NCBI GenBank assembly: GCA_050789255.1 | Contig: JBOZRQ010000013.1 | Location: forward strand, 119,574-183,573 | Direction of reading: 5' to 3' | Source: JBOZRQ01 sp050789255 | Lineage (GTDB): Bacteria > Bacillota > Sulfobacillia > Symbiobacteriales > Symbiobacteriaceae | DNA: 64,000 nucleotides | Shown here: positions 16,117 to 24,270 of the stretch, one piece after another | Numbering within the stretch: the first letter of the stretch is position 1 | Layout: each line of letters opens with the position of its first letter | Program-made: the position numbers and the translations under genes | The notes under the pieces: model-generated | Databases searched by the model: none | Seen by the model: the letters and a program-made list of their open reading frames with translations, nothing else | What the model was told of the DNA's origin: nothing

Positions 16117-16926
16117 CTAGCCGTTGCGCTTGAGTTTCCCGGTCCTCAGTGCGTACCGTTCTCCCATCTGAAAGACTGTAAGGCCTAGGGGCACCAACAC
16201 GGCGCCCGTCAGCATCAGCTTCAGGACTGTCGGCCAGACCTCGCTTAGCGGGGCGCCCTGGATCCAGGTGGCCCGAACGGCATCGAGGGTAAAGGTGGCC
16301 GGGTTCAGAGCGGCAACTTTCTGCATCCACCCCGGGAGGACGGAGACCGGGTAGTAGACGCTGGAACACAGGAGCAGTAGCCCCTGGATGATGTGCGTGG
16401 CCTGCGGTCCCCGCTCGGGGGACATCAGCGGCAGCACGGCGGCCAGCAGGCCCAGCCCCAGAAATGACACGCTGGCGATCGCCAGGACCACGAAGCCGCC
16501 CAACAGGTTGGCCTTCGACATGTCCAGGTCGAACCAGAGCACGGTTATGCCAAGGACCAGCGAGGTGCGGATCAGGGAGTAGGTGATGCCGAACAACCCC
16601 TGACCCGACAGGTAGGTGAAGCGGTGGACGGGCGCCATGAAGGTGTACTCGATGGTGCCCTCCCAGCGCTCCCAGGCGACCGTTTCGCCCATGATCTGAA
16701 AGAGCACCGACAGGTAGGACCAGAGCAGGGCGCCGATCAGCAGGTAGAGCACCCGCTCCTGGCCCACGATCCCCTGGCTGTCGACCCCGATCAGGCCGAT
16801 GGTCAGGGTGGAGACGGCGCTGTAGACCAGCCACACAATCTCCCAGCCCAGGTAGCGCCGGGTCAGGTTCCAGTTTCGCTCCACAAAGCCATAGGTGGCT
16901 GTTAGCTGTGCGCGCAGGGGGATCAC
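16117..16926 (-). CDS. ABC-2 type exporter permease
   Basis: A 269-residue integral membrane protein of the ABC-2 permease group, with about six hydrophobic segments (for example IVWLVYSAVSTLTIGLIGV, VLYLLIGALLWSYLSVLFQI and a C-terminal ALNPATFTLDAVR motif before the last span). It forms the channel for the ATPase encoded just upstream. GTG 16926 overlaps the ATPase stop (GTGA). The substrate is unknown; drug, lipid or peptide export are typical for the family. Confidence 0.9.
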   Translation of the reverse strand: MIPLRAQLTATYGFVERNWNLTRRYLGWEIVWLVYSAVSTLTIGLIGVDSQGIVGQERVLYLLIGALLWSYLSVLFQIMGETVAWERWEGTIEYTFMAPVHRFTYLSGQGLFGITYSLIRTSLVLGITVLWFDLDMSKANLLGGFVVLAIASVSFLGLGLLAAVLPLMSPERGPQATHIIQGLLLLCSSVYYPVSVLPGWMQKVAALNPATFTLDAVRATWIQGAPLSEVWPTVLKLMLTGAVLVPLGLTVFQMGERYALRTGKLKRNG

Positions 16927-17741
16927 TCTGCTCCCTCCTCCTTCTCGAACGCCTTCCCCGTCACTTTGAAGAAGACGTCCTCCAGATCGATCGCACCGTA
17001 CCGGGCCTTCAGCTGGACCGGGGTGCCCTCCGCCACGAACTTGCCGTCGTGGATGAAGGCGACCCGCTGGCAGAGCCGCTCGGACTCGGCCATGTCGTGG
17101 CTGGTGAGAATGACCGTGCAGCGCTGCGTCTCCTGGATCTCCAGCACGAAGTCCTGCACGTCACGCTTGGACTTGGGGTCCAAGCCGGTGGTGGGCTCGT
17201 CGAGCAGGAGGAGCTGGGGGCTGGTCATGAGCGCCCGGGCGATGGCCACCTTCTGCTGCTGGCCACGGGAGAGGTTCTCCAGGGGGGAGTCCCACTTCTT
17301 CGACTCCAGGCCCATCCGCGCCATAATCGCTCCAGCCTTCTCTCGGGCGTCATACATGTTCATGCCATAGAGCCGGGCGGCGTAGGCCAGGTTCTCCATG
17401 GCGGTCAGCTTCTTGAAGAAGGCGGCGTCCACCGACACCCGGTTGATCAGGCGCCGCACCTCGGTCCGGTGCTCCTCCACATCCTTGCCGAAGACCGTCA
17501 CCTTGCCGGCGTCGGGAATCAGCAGCGTGGAGATCAGCCGGATCAGGGTGGACTTTCCGGAGCCGTTCGGCCCCAGAACTCCAAAGATCTCGCCCCGGTC
17601 GACTGCGAAGGAGACGTGGTCAACGGCCACGACCAACCGCTGGGGCGCCTTTTGCCAGAATTTATACCAGGGGCGCTTCTGCTCGGCATCCTCTTCGTAG
17701 AAGGTCTTGTAGGCACGGGTCACCTCGAGTGCTGCGGGCAT
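16923..17741 (-). CDS. ABC exporter ATPase
   Basis: A 272-residue ABC ATPase. Walker A GPNGSGKSTL, Q-loop region INRVSVDAAFF, signature NLSRGQQQKVAIARAL, Walker B LLLLDEPTTGLD, and switch histidine TSHDMAES. The N-terminal AEQKRPWYKFWQKAPQR insertion before the first strand is seen in DrrA/NatA-like exporters. The ribosome binding site GGGAGGG lies directly after a terminator hairpin (17771-17806), so expression may depend on read-through or antitermination from the peptide gene upstream. Confidence 0.93.
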   Translation of the reverse strand: MPAALEVTRAYKTFYEEDAEQKRPWYKFWQKAPQRLVVAVDHVSFAVDRGEIFGVLGPNGSGKSTLIRLISTLLIPDAGKVTVFGKDVEEHRTEVRRLINRVSVDAAFFKKLTAMENLAYAARLYGMNMYDAREKAGAIMARMGLESKKWDSPLENLSRGQQQKVAIARALMTSPQLLLLDEPTTGLDPKSKRDVQDFVLEIQETQRCTVILTSHDMAESERLCQRVAFIHDGKFVAEGTPVQLKARYGAIDLEDVFFKVTGKAFEKEEGAE

Positions 17742-17770
17742 GGAAGTCGCCCTCCCTTCTGATTAAGAAA

Positions 17771-17806
17771 AAAGAATAAGACCGTGGGCACGGTCCGCCC
17801 ACGGTC
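17771..17806 (-). terminator. Terminator immediately before ABC exporter genes
   Basis: On the minus strand GACCGTGGGC pairs with GCCCACGGTC and is followed by TTATTCTTTTTT. It lies about 15 nt before the ribosome binding site of the ABC ATPase gene, the position of an attenuator. Confidence 0.8.
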
Positions 17807-17835
17807 CTATCGCCCCCATGCCGCGCGCAGGCATG

Positions 17836-17880
17836 AGGAAAAAGATAAGACCACAGGCGGCTCTTCGCCGACCTGTGGTC
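17836..17880 (-). terminator. Terminator of 27-residue peptide gene
   Basis: On the minus strand GACCACAGG pairs with CCTGTGGTC and is followed by TTATCTTTTTCC, 20 nt after the peptide stop. Its 3' flank (TTAT then T-rich) resembles the next terminator 40 nt further on. Confidence 0.85.
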
Positions 17881-17900
17881 TCTAACGCTCAGTAGATGTC

Positions 17901-17984
17901 CTACCGGAGGGTCAGAAGCAACAGGTCGCGAAAGGGCGCGGCGTTGGCGATGGAGTTGGCGTTGGCAGTGTTACGCAGCCTCAT
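17901..17984 (-). CDS. 27-residue peptide with its own promoter and terminator
   Basis: ATG 17984 is preceded by AAAGGAGGTCTGCGAA, a full-strength ribosome binding site. The peptide has an N-terminal MRLRNTANANSIANAAPF and a hydrophobic end RDLLLLTLR. A near-consensus sigma-A promoter lies 55 nt upstream and a terminator 20 nt downstream, so a small, strongly expressed transcript is expected. The ABC exporter follows after a second terminator. It may be a leader peptide controlling the exporter, as BmrB does for bmrCD in Bacillus, or a functional peptide. No cleavage motif is recognisable. Confidence 0.65.
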   Translation of the reverse strand: MRLRNTANANSIANAAPFRDLLLLTLR

Positions 17985-18038
17985 TTCGCAGACCTCCTTT
18001 GCACACACAATTCTGTGTGGTGATTGATTCCATGGGTG

Positions 18039-18068
18039 AGTATAGGCTACCCAGGGAACTGCTGTCAA
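18039..18068 (-). promoter_or_regulatory. Strong sigma-A promoter of the peptide gene
   Basis: On the minus strand TTGACA (18063-18068), 18 nt, TATACT (18039-18044). The leader that follows holds the inverted repeat CACACAGAATTGTGTG (about 18001-18017) between the promoter and the ribosome binding site, a possible operator or hairpin. Confidence 0.85.
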
Positions 18069-18119
18069 CCACTTTTTTGCGCGATCTTGCAAATTTTAGT
18101 ACGGTGAAGTGGTAGATCG

Positions 18120-18785
18120 CTAGGGGTTGGCCGGGATGGTGACGCCCCCAAGCTGCCCGCCATAGAAGTTATTGGGCACGGGTCCGACGATGACGGTCTC
18201 GGTGATCGGCAGGTCGGAGGTGACTTCCACCTCCCGGCTCACCATTGGCAGGATCACCCGCACCCGGGCGGTCGCGTGGAGCCAGAGGCGGTGGCGGGTC
18301 TGGTTGATCCCCTCTGCCTTGAACTCCTGCTTCAGGTCGATCGTGACCGTGCCGATGGGGACCAGGGAGATCGGGATGCGCGGGCCGAGCGTGCCCAGGA
18401 TACGGCTGCCGGTAATGGCGCCGAGCGGCACGCCGAAATCGTCGGCGGAGAGCACCCGGAAGTCGTTGCGGACCGCCGTCGCCGCCTCGCCTGCGATCTG
18501 GTTGACGAACTGCGTATTCACGTGATAGGCGGCAATTCGCCCCTGTGAGTCCTTCTCATAAGTGACCAGGTCGTTGTGGTTGACCGTTTGGCCCAGGCTG
18601 TTCAGCACGATCCGATTGACCGCATCAATCGCCCGCAGCCGGGCCTCGTGCTCGGCCACAATCACGAGGGGCTGCAGGATGATCAGCTCCGTCAGATGCA
18701 GTAGCAGAAAGCCCACTGCCATCAGCAGGATCGGCCAGCGGATCCATCCGATCGCTGGCAGGCGAAAGCGGCGGAATCTACGCAT
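18120..18785 (-). CDS. yunB: Sporulation protein YunB
   Basis: A 221-residue YunB. A basic N-terminus (MRRFRRFRLP) precedes one membrane span (PILLMAVGFLLLHLTELIIL). The conserved body contains DAVNRIVLNSLGQTVNHNDLV, RIAAYHVNTQFVNQIAGEA, VPLGAITGSRILGTLGPRIPI, and the C-terminal ETVIVGPVPNNFYGG. YunB is a SigE-controlled forespore-engulfment-stage protein needed for efficient sporulation in Bacillus. ATG 18785 behind GGAGGGG gives the usual short cytoplasmic tail. Confidence 0.93.
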   Translation of the reverse strand: MRRFRRFRLPAIGWIRWPILLMAVGFLLLHLTELIILQPLVIVAEHEARLRAIDAVNRIVLNSLGQTVNHNDLVTYEKDSQGRIAAYHVNTQFVNQIAGEAATAVRNDFRVLSADDFGVPLGAITGSRILGTLGPRIPISLVPIGTVTIDLKQEFKAEGINQTRHRLWLHATARVRVILPMVSREVEVTSDLPITETVIVGPVPNNFYGGQLGGVTIPANP

Positions 18786-19037
18786 GGGACAGCACCCCTC
18801 CCTCCTCGGGCAGGCTCTACTGTGGTATGCCGTCCACTGAACAGGCAGAACCGGGACCACGGACGCACCAGAAGGATCGCCCACCCTTGTGGTATGTTGT
18901 TGATTCCACCGCCTCGGCGCCTTCTTGACCAGACCATTTGGAGACAAAATGTTTCGAATTAAAACTCAACCAAAAAGAGGAATCAGGTTAATTATAGATA
19001 ATATTTAGGTACTTCTGTTTTTATGGAGGTATTATAG

Positions 19038-19478
19038 ATGTCGTCTGCATTTGTCAGGGTTCTTGGACTAGCTGTTGCCGCCATGCTCGTTCAGCGTCTG
19101 GTAGCGTATATCCCTGCCCTTGGCTGGCTGTTAACCACCTTCCCGGTCACCTGGGCCCTGTGGATTTGGTTCGCCTCCCGACTGATCTCCACAGGCAAGC
19201 AGCACCTCGCCGGTACAGAAAACCCGCGGGTCGCCGCCATGGGCTGGTCGATTGCACTCGGCGCCCTCGCCGGATTCTCGAACGCACTCTTTCAGATCAT
19301 TCTGGGCGCCGTCATCATGAATGCAGCTACTACCTCTGGCGATGCGGTGAGTGGACTCGCTGGCTCCCTCAACGCCGCAGTTGGGGTCATCGCCCTGTTC
19401 ACCCGACCGATCTGGGGCATGCTGGTGACCGGGGCCGCCGGTCTTTTCCTGGGAGGGAACATAAAGAGCAGCAATTAA
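19038..19478 (+). CDS. Unknown small membrane protein
   Basis: A 146-residue protein with about four hydrophobic segments (FVRVLGLAVAAMLVQRLVAY, WLLTTFPVTWALWIWFASRL, GWSIALGALAGFSNALFQII, IWGMLVTGAAGLFLGG). ATG 19038 follows TATGGAGGTATTATAG, a good ribosome binding site in AT-rich leader DNA. I do not recognise the family. It is monocistronic and ends at a strong terminator shared with the converging SLH gene. Confidence 0.8.
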   Translation: MSSAFVRVLGLAVAAMLVQRLVAYIPALGWLLTTFPVTWALWIWFASRLISTGKQHLAGTENPRVAAMGWSIALGALAGFSNALFQIILGAVIMNAATTSGDAVSGLAGSLNAAVGVIALFTRPIWGMLVTGAAGLFLGGNIKSSN

Positions 19479-19496
19479 GCCCTGCGGTCAGATAAC

Positions 19497-19538
19497 GAAC
19501 AAACCCCGGATTCCCTCATCGGAATCCGGGGTTTGTTC
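19497..19538. terminator. Bidirectional terminator between convergent genes
   Basis: An 18-bp perfect stem starting GAACAAACCCCGGATTCC with loop CTCATC. It serves the membrane protein on the plus strand, and its A-rich left arm may also serve the SLH gene on the minus strand. Confidence 0.85.
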
Positions 19539-19574
19539 GTGCCTCAGCGGCGTCATCAACCCGCTGGAGCCGGA

Positions 19575-20237
19575 TTACTGCAGGCCGCCTAGAATACGGT
19601 CGATAAGGATGGCCATCTCGGCCTTCGTCAGGATACCGTCGGGCCGGAACGTCTTGTCCTCGTATCCCTTGAAGATCCCCAGCTCATACAGGGCGGCCAG
19701 AATACCCCGGACCGATGGGTCCGTGGTAGCGTAGTCCGCGAAGGGGTAGTTGTCGGGCCCCGTGACGTTCTTGGGCGAAACGCCCAGCGCCGTCGCGATC
19801 AGGCGAGCGACGTCGGCGCGGCTGAAGTCGTCCTTGCCGTTCGTGTCCGATGCGGCAATGCCGGCCTGCTGCGCCTTTTGCAGGGCTGTGGCATCATCGT
19901 CGGTCTTGCTGGCAATGCCGAGCACCTTGGCAAAGACGGACACGCCCTGTTCCGTGCTCATCGTGGCGTCGGGCTTGAGCTGACCGCTCGTATCCGGCAG
20001 GATGAGCCCCGCTTCCACCAGGACCGAAAGCGAGCCGGCCGCCCAGTGATCCGCCTTCACATCCTTGACGCCCGCCTTTTGGAGATCCTCCGCGACCTTG
20101 GTGACCGGTTTGTTGTACCCAGCGTTGGCACCGCCATAGACGGCGCCCGGCACCGTTTCCGCTGCGACCGCCAGTCCTGCGACACCGAACACCAACGCCG
20201 CAATCACTAGTCCTGCAATTGACTGCCGAGTCTTCAT
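19575..20237 (-). CDS. Secreted S-layer homology (SLH) domain protein
   Basis: A 220-residue exported protein. The signal peptide is MKTRQSIAGLVIAALVFGVA with probable cleavage after AVAA. The mature part holds SLH-type repeats: VKDVKADHWAAGSLSVLVEA with a second half around residues 80-105, then NYPFADYATTDPSVRGILAAL followed by LGIFKGYEDKTFRPDGILTK. SLH domains anchor proteins to pyruvylated secondary wall polymer. No other domain is present, so it may be a small S-layer-associated protein. ATG 20237 is preceded by GGGAGGA. Confidence 0.9.
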   Translation of the reverse strand: MKTRQSIAGLVIAALVFGVAGLAVAAETVPGAVYGGANAGYNKPVTKVAEDLQKAGVKDVKADHWAAGSLSVLVEAGLILPDTSGQLKPDATMSTEQGVSVFAKVLGIASKTDDDATALQKAQQAGIAASDTNGKDDFSRADVARLIATALGVSPKNVTGPDNYPFADYATTDPSVRGILAALYELGIFKGYEDKTFRPDGILTKAEMAILIDRILGGLQ

Positions 20238-20351
20238 ACTGCAAATCCTCCCGCTTTGTCGGCTTGTTCCTACCATACTACACCTTTTCATTATGTTCAA
20301 TTGTGAATCCGGAATCAACTGAGGCAAAAGCCAAGGAGAGGGAAATTCCTG

Positions 20352-20381
20352 TTGACACGCTATATATCAAGTATATATATT
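20352..20381 (+). promoter_or_regulatory. Promoter with overlapping TATATA palindrome (PadR operon)
   Basis: TTGACA at 20352-20357 and TATATT at 20376-20381 (18 nt) or TATATA at 20374 (16 nt). The spacer and -10 contain the inverted repeat TATATATCAAGTATATATA. A regulator binding there would block polymerase, so autorepression by the PadR protein encoded next is likely. Confidence 0.75.
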
Positions 20382-20424
20382 GGACCTAGAATATATTACC
20401 GACGAAAGACCGGAGGTGGCATCC

Positions 20425-20961
20425 CTGAGCATCCCCCACGCCTTGCTGGGGCTGCTGGCCCGCTCGCCCATGCACGGCTACGATCTCAAGACTGCGTTTG
20501 AGACCGAGCTTGCCTCGATCTGGACCCTGAACTACGGCCAGCTCTACCCCGCCCTGGAGAAGCTGGAGGCCGAGGGCCTGGTGGAAAAGCAGCGCATCAT
20601 CCAAGATGACCGTCCCGACAAGAAGGTCTACTCGATCACCCCTTCCGGGAGGGCCGAACTGGGGCGGTGGCTGTCGGGGTCCAGCCCGGCGCCCAAGCTG
20701 GGGCGCGAAGAGTTCTACTTCAAGCTGGTAGCTGCGCGGTCGCTCCCCCGGGACGAGCTTTCCCGGCTGGTGCAGCGCCAGCGGCAGGCCTGGCTGCTGG
20801 CCATTGGCGAATGGACCCGTGGCAAGGCGGGCCTGGACCCGCAGCGGGAGCCACTCGCCCTGCTGATGGTGGAGGCAGCCATCCTGCGGCTGGAGGCCGA
20901 CCTGAAGTGGCTGGACCGCGTTGAGGAGATGACGGACCTGCTCTCTGATCCCAGGCAATAA
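20425..20961 (+). CDS. PadR-family transcriptional repressor
   Basis: A 178-residue PadR regulator. The winged helix begins SIPHALLGLLARSPMHGYDL and includes LNYGQLYPALEKLEAEGLVE and the wing DKKVYSITPSGRAEL; a C-terminal helical dimerisation part follows. The gene precedes an ABC ATPase and FtsX-type permease, which it probably represses. The likely start is CTG 20425, eight bases after GGAGG (20412-20416); a TTG at 20380 lies inside the promoter -10 and cannot be translated, and GTG 20416 overlaps the ribosome binding site. The non-standard start is an inference. Confidence 0.9.
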   Translation: MSIPHALLGLLARSPMHGYDLKTAFETELASIWTLNYGQLYPALEKLEAEGLVEKQRIIQDDRPDKKVYSITPSGRAELGRWLSGSSPAPKLGREEFYFKLVAARSLPRDELSRLVQRQRQAWLLAIGEWTRGKAGLDPQREPLALLMVEAAILRLEADLKWLDRVEEMTDLLSDPRQ

Positions 20962-20980
20962 CCCACAAGGAGGGCACCCC

Positions 20981-21712
20981 ATGGCTCCTGTTCTTTCATG
21001 CGCAGATGTGATCAAGACCTATCAGACCGATGCAGAAACGGTGCGGGCTCTTGCCGGCGTCACGCTCCAGGTCATGCCCGGCGAGTTCGTGGCGATCATG
21101 GGGGCAAGCGGCTCGGGCAAGTCGACCCTGCTCCACCTGCTGGGCGGCCTTGACCGGCCCTCCTCGGGGACGGTGCAGGTGGACGGCACGAACCTGGGCG
21201 CCCTCAGCGACCGGGAGCTGACCCTGGTGCGCCGCCGCAAGATCGGCTTCGTCTTTCAGGCCTTCAACCTGATCCCCACGCTGACCACCGAAGAGAACAT
21301 CCTCCTCCCGCTGCTGCTCGACGGCCGCAAGGAGAACCGCCCCCTCCTGGAGCAGCTCCTCCAAGAGCTGGGACTGAAGGACCGGGCCAGGCACAAGCCA
21401 GGACAGCTCTCGGGCGGGCAGCAGCAGCGGGTGGCACTGGCGAGGGCCCTGATCACCGAGCCCGCCCTGCTCCTGGCCGACGAGCCCACCGGCAACCTGG
21501 ACTCCCGCACAGCAACCGAGATCCTCTCCCTCCTCCGGCGGTGCTGCGATCAACTGGGCCGCACCGTGGTCCTCGTCACCCACGATCCGAAGGTGGCGGG
21601 CTACGCAGACCGGATCATCACCCTGCGGGACGGGCGGATCATCGACGAAACCGTGATGGGAGGGAGCCAAAATGCGCGCAGCAGCCTTGCTGGCCTGGCG
21701 GAATCTCTCTAG
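20981..21712 (+). CDS. MacB/LolD-type ABC ATPase
   Basis: A 243-residue ABC ATPase of the LolD/MacB/SalX group. Walker A GASGSGKSTLLHLLGG, Q-loop GFVFQAFNLIPTLT, signature QLSGGQQQRVALARALI, Walker B ALLLADEPTGNLD, switch VTHDPKVAGYAD. It powers the FtsX-type permease encoded immediately downstream, whose start overlaps its 3' end by 41 nt. Such pairs export peptides or lipoproteins, or act in mechanotransmission. AAGGAGGG precedes the ATG. Confidence 0.95.
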   Translation: MAPVLSCADVIKTYQTDAETVRALAGVTLQVMPGEFVAIMGASGSGKSTLLHLLGGLDRPSSGTVQVDGTNLGALSDRELTLVRRRKIGFVFQAFNLIPTLTTEENILLPLLLDGRKENRPLLEQLLQELGLKDRARHKPGQLSGGQQQRVALARALITEPALLLADEPTGNLDSRTATEILSLLRRCCDQLGRTVVLVTHDPKVAGYADRIITLRDGRIIDETVMGGSQNARSSLAGLAESL

Positions 21713-24194
21713 CCGGCCCCTGCGCACCCTGCTGGCTGCCGGGGGCGTGGTCCTCGGGGTCGCCCTGCTGCTGGCGGTGCTGATCTCGGTCCGTTCGATG
21801 GACAAGGAGCTGCGGGCCGCCGTCGCCGGCGATGCCGGCGAGGCCGAGATCGTCGTCGTGCCGGCCCGGGGCCAGAGCTGGCTCCCCCGGGAGATGGAGA
21901 ACGCCATCGCCGGGACAGCCGGGGTCGACCGTGTGATCCCCCAGGTGGTCCGGGGCTCCCTGGCCCTGGGGCTGCGGGGCGCCCTCACCGGGGTTCCCTT
22001 TTTCGCCGTCGATCCGACCGTGGAGGGCGACCTACATACATACAAGCTGACCCAGGGCCGCTTCCCCGACCAGGAGCCGGGCGTCGTGCTGGAGCAGTCC
22101 TGGGCCGAGGAACGGGGCCTTACGGTCGGCGACAACGTCTCGGTGCTCTTCTCGCCCAGCCAGCGGCTGGAGTGGAAGATAACCGGCCTGATGGCGTTCC
22201 AGGGCATCGGCCGGGTCAACGGGGGCGGCGTTGCCCTGATGAACCTGGCCCACTACCAGCAGGCCACAGGCCACGCCGGTCAGGTGAGCCGGTTCCTGGT
22301 GACGCTCAAGCCCAAAACGCAGGTCGGCGATGTGGTAACCCGGCTCGAACAGGCGCTGGGGGACGGCGCCCAGGCCGTCGATAACCAGGGCAGCACAGGC
22401 GCCGGTAGTAACATGCGCATGGGGCTGGGCTTCTTTGCCGGTGTCGCAGCCTTGGTCGGCGCCTTTCAGATCTTCGGCTCCTTCAGCCTCTCCCTGCGCC
22501 AGCGGGTAGTGGAGACCGGCCTGGCCCGGGCGGTCGGCGCCACGGGCGGCCAGGTCGCCCTGAGCCTCCTCCTGGAGGCGGCCGGGATTGGCGTGGCCGG
22601 CGGCCTGGTCGGCCTGCCCGTGGGCCTTGCCCTCAGCGTCGGCATGATCAAGCTGGTGGCCGCCACGGGCGGCGGCAGGGAGGTCGCCGCCTTCGCCGTA
22701 GCCCCCGCCGACGTGGTCATCAGCCTGGCGGCAGGCGTTGGGGTGGCCCTGCTCGCAGCCATCCTCCCCGTGCTGCGCACCAGCCGGCTCTCGCCCACGG
22801 AAGCGCTGCGCACCGTCGACCTGACCGGCGCCCGCCGCAGGGGCTGGAGCGCCCTGGTTGGGCTCGTCCTGGCGATCATTGGCCTGATCAGCTGGCAATG
22901 GACGATCCGGGACGGGGAGATCCTGCTTGGGCAAGCCTTTACCATGCTCTACTACCTGGGCGCCGCCATGGCGATCCCGCTGCTGGTGCGGTGGGGCGTG
23001 CTCTACCTCCTGCATCCCGTCGCCAGGCGGCTGGGAGCGGTGCCCCTCCTGGCCGCCTCCAACCTGGCGAGGAACATCGAACGGGCCAGCCTGACCGCTG
23101 GCGCCATGATGGTCGCCATCGCCATGGTGATCAGCTTCAGCGCCGTCTCCACATCCTTCTGGGAGGGCGCCCAGGAGCACGTCACCGCAGCCATGTCCGG
23201 CGACCTGATCCTCCAGGGCGATCTCAGCGATGAGGTGGCCAAAGCGGTTCGGGGTCTCCCGGGCGTAGCCGGCCTTTCCCCGGAAGGGGAGGCATTCTTC
23301 CAGGGCGAAAGCTGCAACGAGAAGGGATGCAGCACCTGGAGCCTTTACACACCCGCCATCGACCCCGCGGAGGCCCGTAAGGTGCTTCCCTTCCGGCTGA
23401 CGGAGGGCGACCGGGAGCAGGCGTTCTCTGCGCTTGAGAAGGGCGGGGCGATCATCCTCTCAGCCACCCACGCCAGGAAATACGGCATCAAACTGGGCGA
23501 CAAGATCACGGCCAGGGCCTACCTCGAAGGCAACGCGGTCGCCAAAGAGCGTTCAGAGTTCACCGTGGTGGGCTTGTTGAATGTGAGTTTCAACAACGGG
23601 CGCTATGGCTACATCAGCCGGGCTGACGCCGTCCGGCACCTGGGCGGGGCCTACATGTTGAAGGGATACGTAAAGCTCGCCCCCGGCGCCAGCGGCGAGG
23701 CGGTCGCCGCCAGCATTCGGGCGGCGGCGCCCGGCCTTCAGGTCCAGGACTTCACGGCCTACCGGGAGAAGCTGCGACAGCAGATGGGCAGCGAAATGAG
23801 CGCCTTCCGGGCGATCCTCTACATCGCCCTGTTCGCCTCGGCCCTGGGAATCGTCAACACCCTGGCCCTGAGCGTGGTGGAGCAGCGCCGTGAGCTGGCC
23901 CTGTTGCGGGCAGTAGGCGCCACCGCGGGCCAGACCGGGCTGATGGTCGTCGTGGAATCGCTCTTCCTGGGCCTGGTGGGCGTGGTTCTGGGCCTGGTGG
24001 CCGGCTCCCTCTTCGCCAACAGCTTCGTGCAGGGCGCCGCCCTGTACCTCAACTTTGCCGCCCCCTTCACCTACCCCGTATCAGACGCACTGCTGGTCTG
24101 CTCTCTGGCGCTCGGCCTGGCGGCGATCGCAGCCGTGGTCCCCTCCTGGCGGGCCGGTCGGGTCCAGGTCATGACCGCCCTGCGGGCCGAATGA
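21672..24194 (+). CDS. FtsX-type ABC permease (MacB-like, two FtsX domains)
   Basis: An 840-residue permease. One N-terminal span (RTLLAAGGVVLGVALLLAVL) leads to a periplasmic-type MacB core domain, then three spans forming the first FtsX domain (FFAGVAALVGAFQIFGSFSL with VETGLARAVGATGGQV). A central hydrophobic region precedes a second MacB-like core (about 490-690), and the C-terminal FtsX domain has ILYIALFASALGIVNTLALS and ELALLRAVGATAGQTGLM. It works with the overlapping upstream ATPase under PadR control. The function is likely export or sensing at the membrane; the substrate is unknown. Confidence 0.93.
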   Translation: MRAAALLAWRNLSSRPLRTLLAAGGVVLGVALLLAVLISVRSMDKELRAAVAGDAGEAEIVVVPARGQSWLPREMENAIAGTAGVDRVIPQVVRGSLALGLRGALTGVPFFAVDPTVEGDLHTYKLTQGRFPDQEPGVVLEQSWAEERGLTVGDNVSVLFSPSQRLEWKITGLMAFQGIGRVNGGGVALMNLAHYQQATGHAGQVSRFLVTLKPKTQVGDVVTRLEQALGDGAQAVDNQGSTGAGSNMRMGLGFFAGVAALVGAFQIFGSFSLSLRQRVVETGLARAVGATGGQVALSLLLEAAGIGVAGGLVGLPVGLALSVGMIKLVAATGGGREVAAFAVAPADVVISLAAGVGVALLAAILPVLRTSRLSPTEALRTVDLTGARRRGWSALVGLVLAIIGLISWQWTIRDGEILLGQAFTMLYYLGAAMAIPLLVRWGVLYLLHPVARRLGAVPLLAASNLARNIERASLTAGAMMVAIAMVISFSAVSTSFWEGAQEHVTAAMSGDLILQGDLSDEVAKAVRGLPGVAGLSPEGEAFFQGESCNEKGCSTWSLYTPAIDPAEARKVLPFRLTEGDREQAFSALEKGGAIILSATHARKYGIKLGDKITARAYLEGNAVAKERSEFTVVGLLNVSFNNGRYGYISRADAVRHLGGAYMLKGYVKLAPGASGEAVAASIRAAAPGLQVQDFTAYREKLRQQMGSEMSAFRAILYIALFASALGIVNTLALSVVEQRRELALLRAVGATAGQTGLMVVVESLFLGLVGVVLGLVAGSLFANSFVQGAALYLNFAAPFTYPVSDALLVCSLALGLAAIAAVVPSWRAGRVQVMTALRAE

Positions 24195-24270
24195 GTCCGT
24201 ACAGGCACAACAGATGAATCCGGGGCGTACCACTGGTGACGAGACCGAGGAAATCGCGAGGTGTCGTCAC

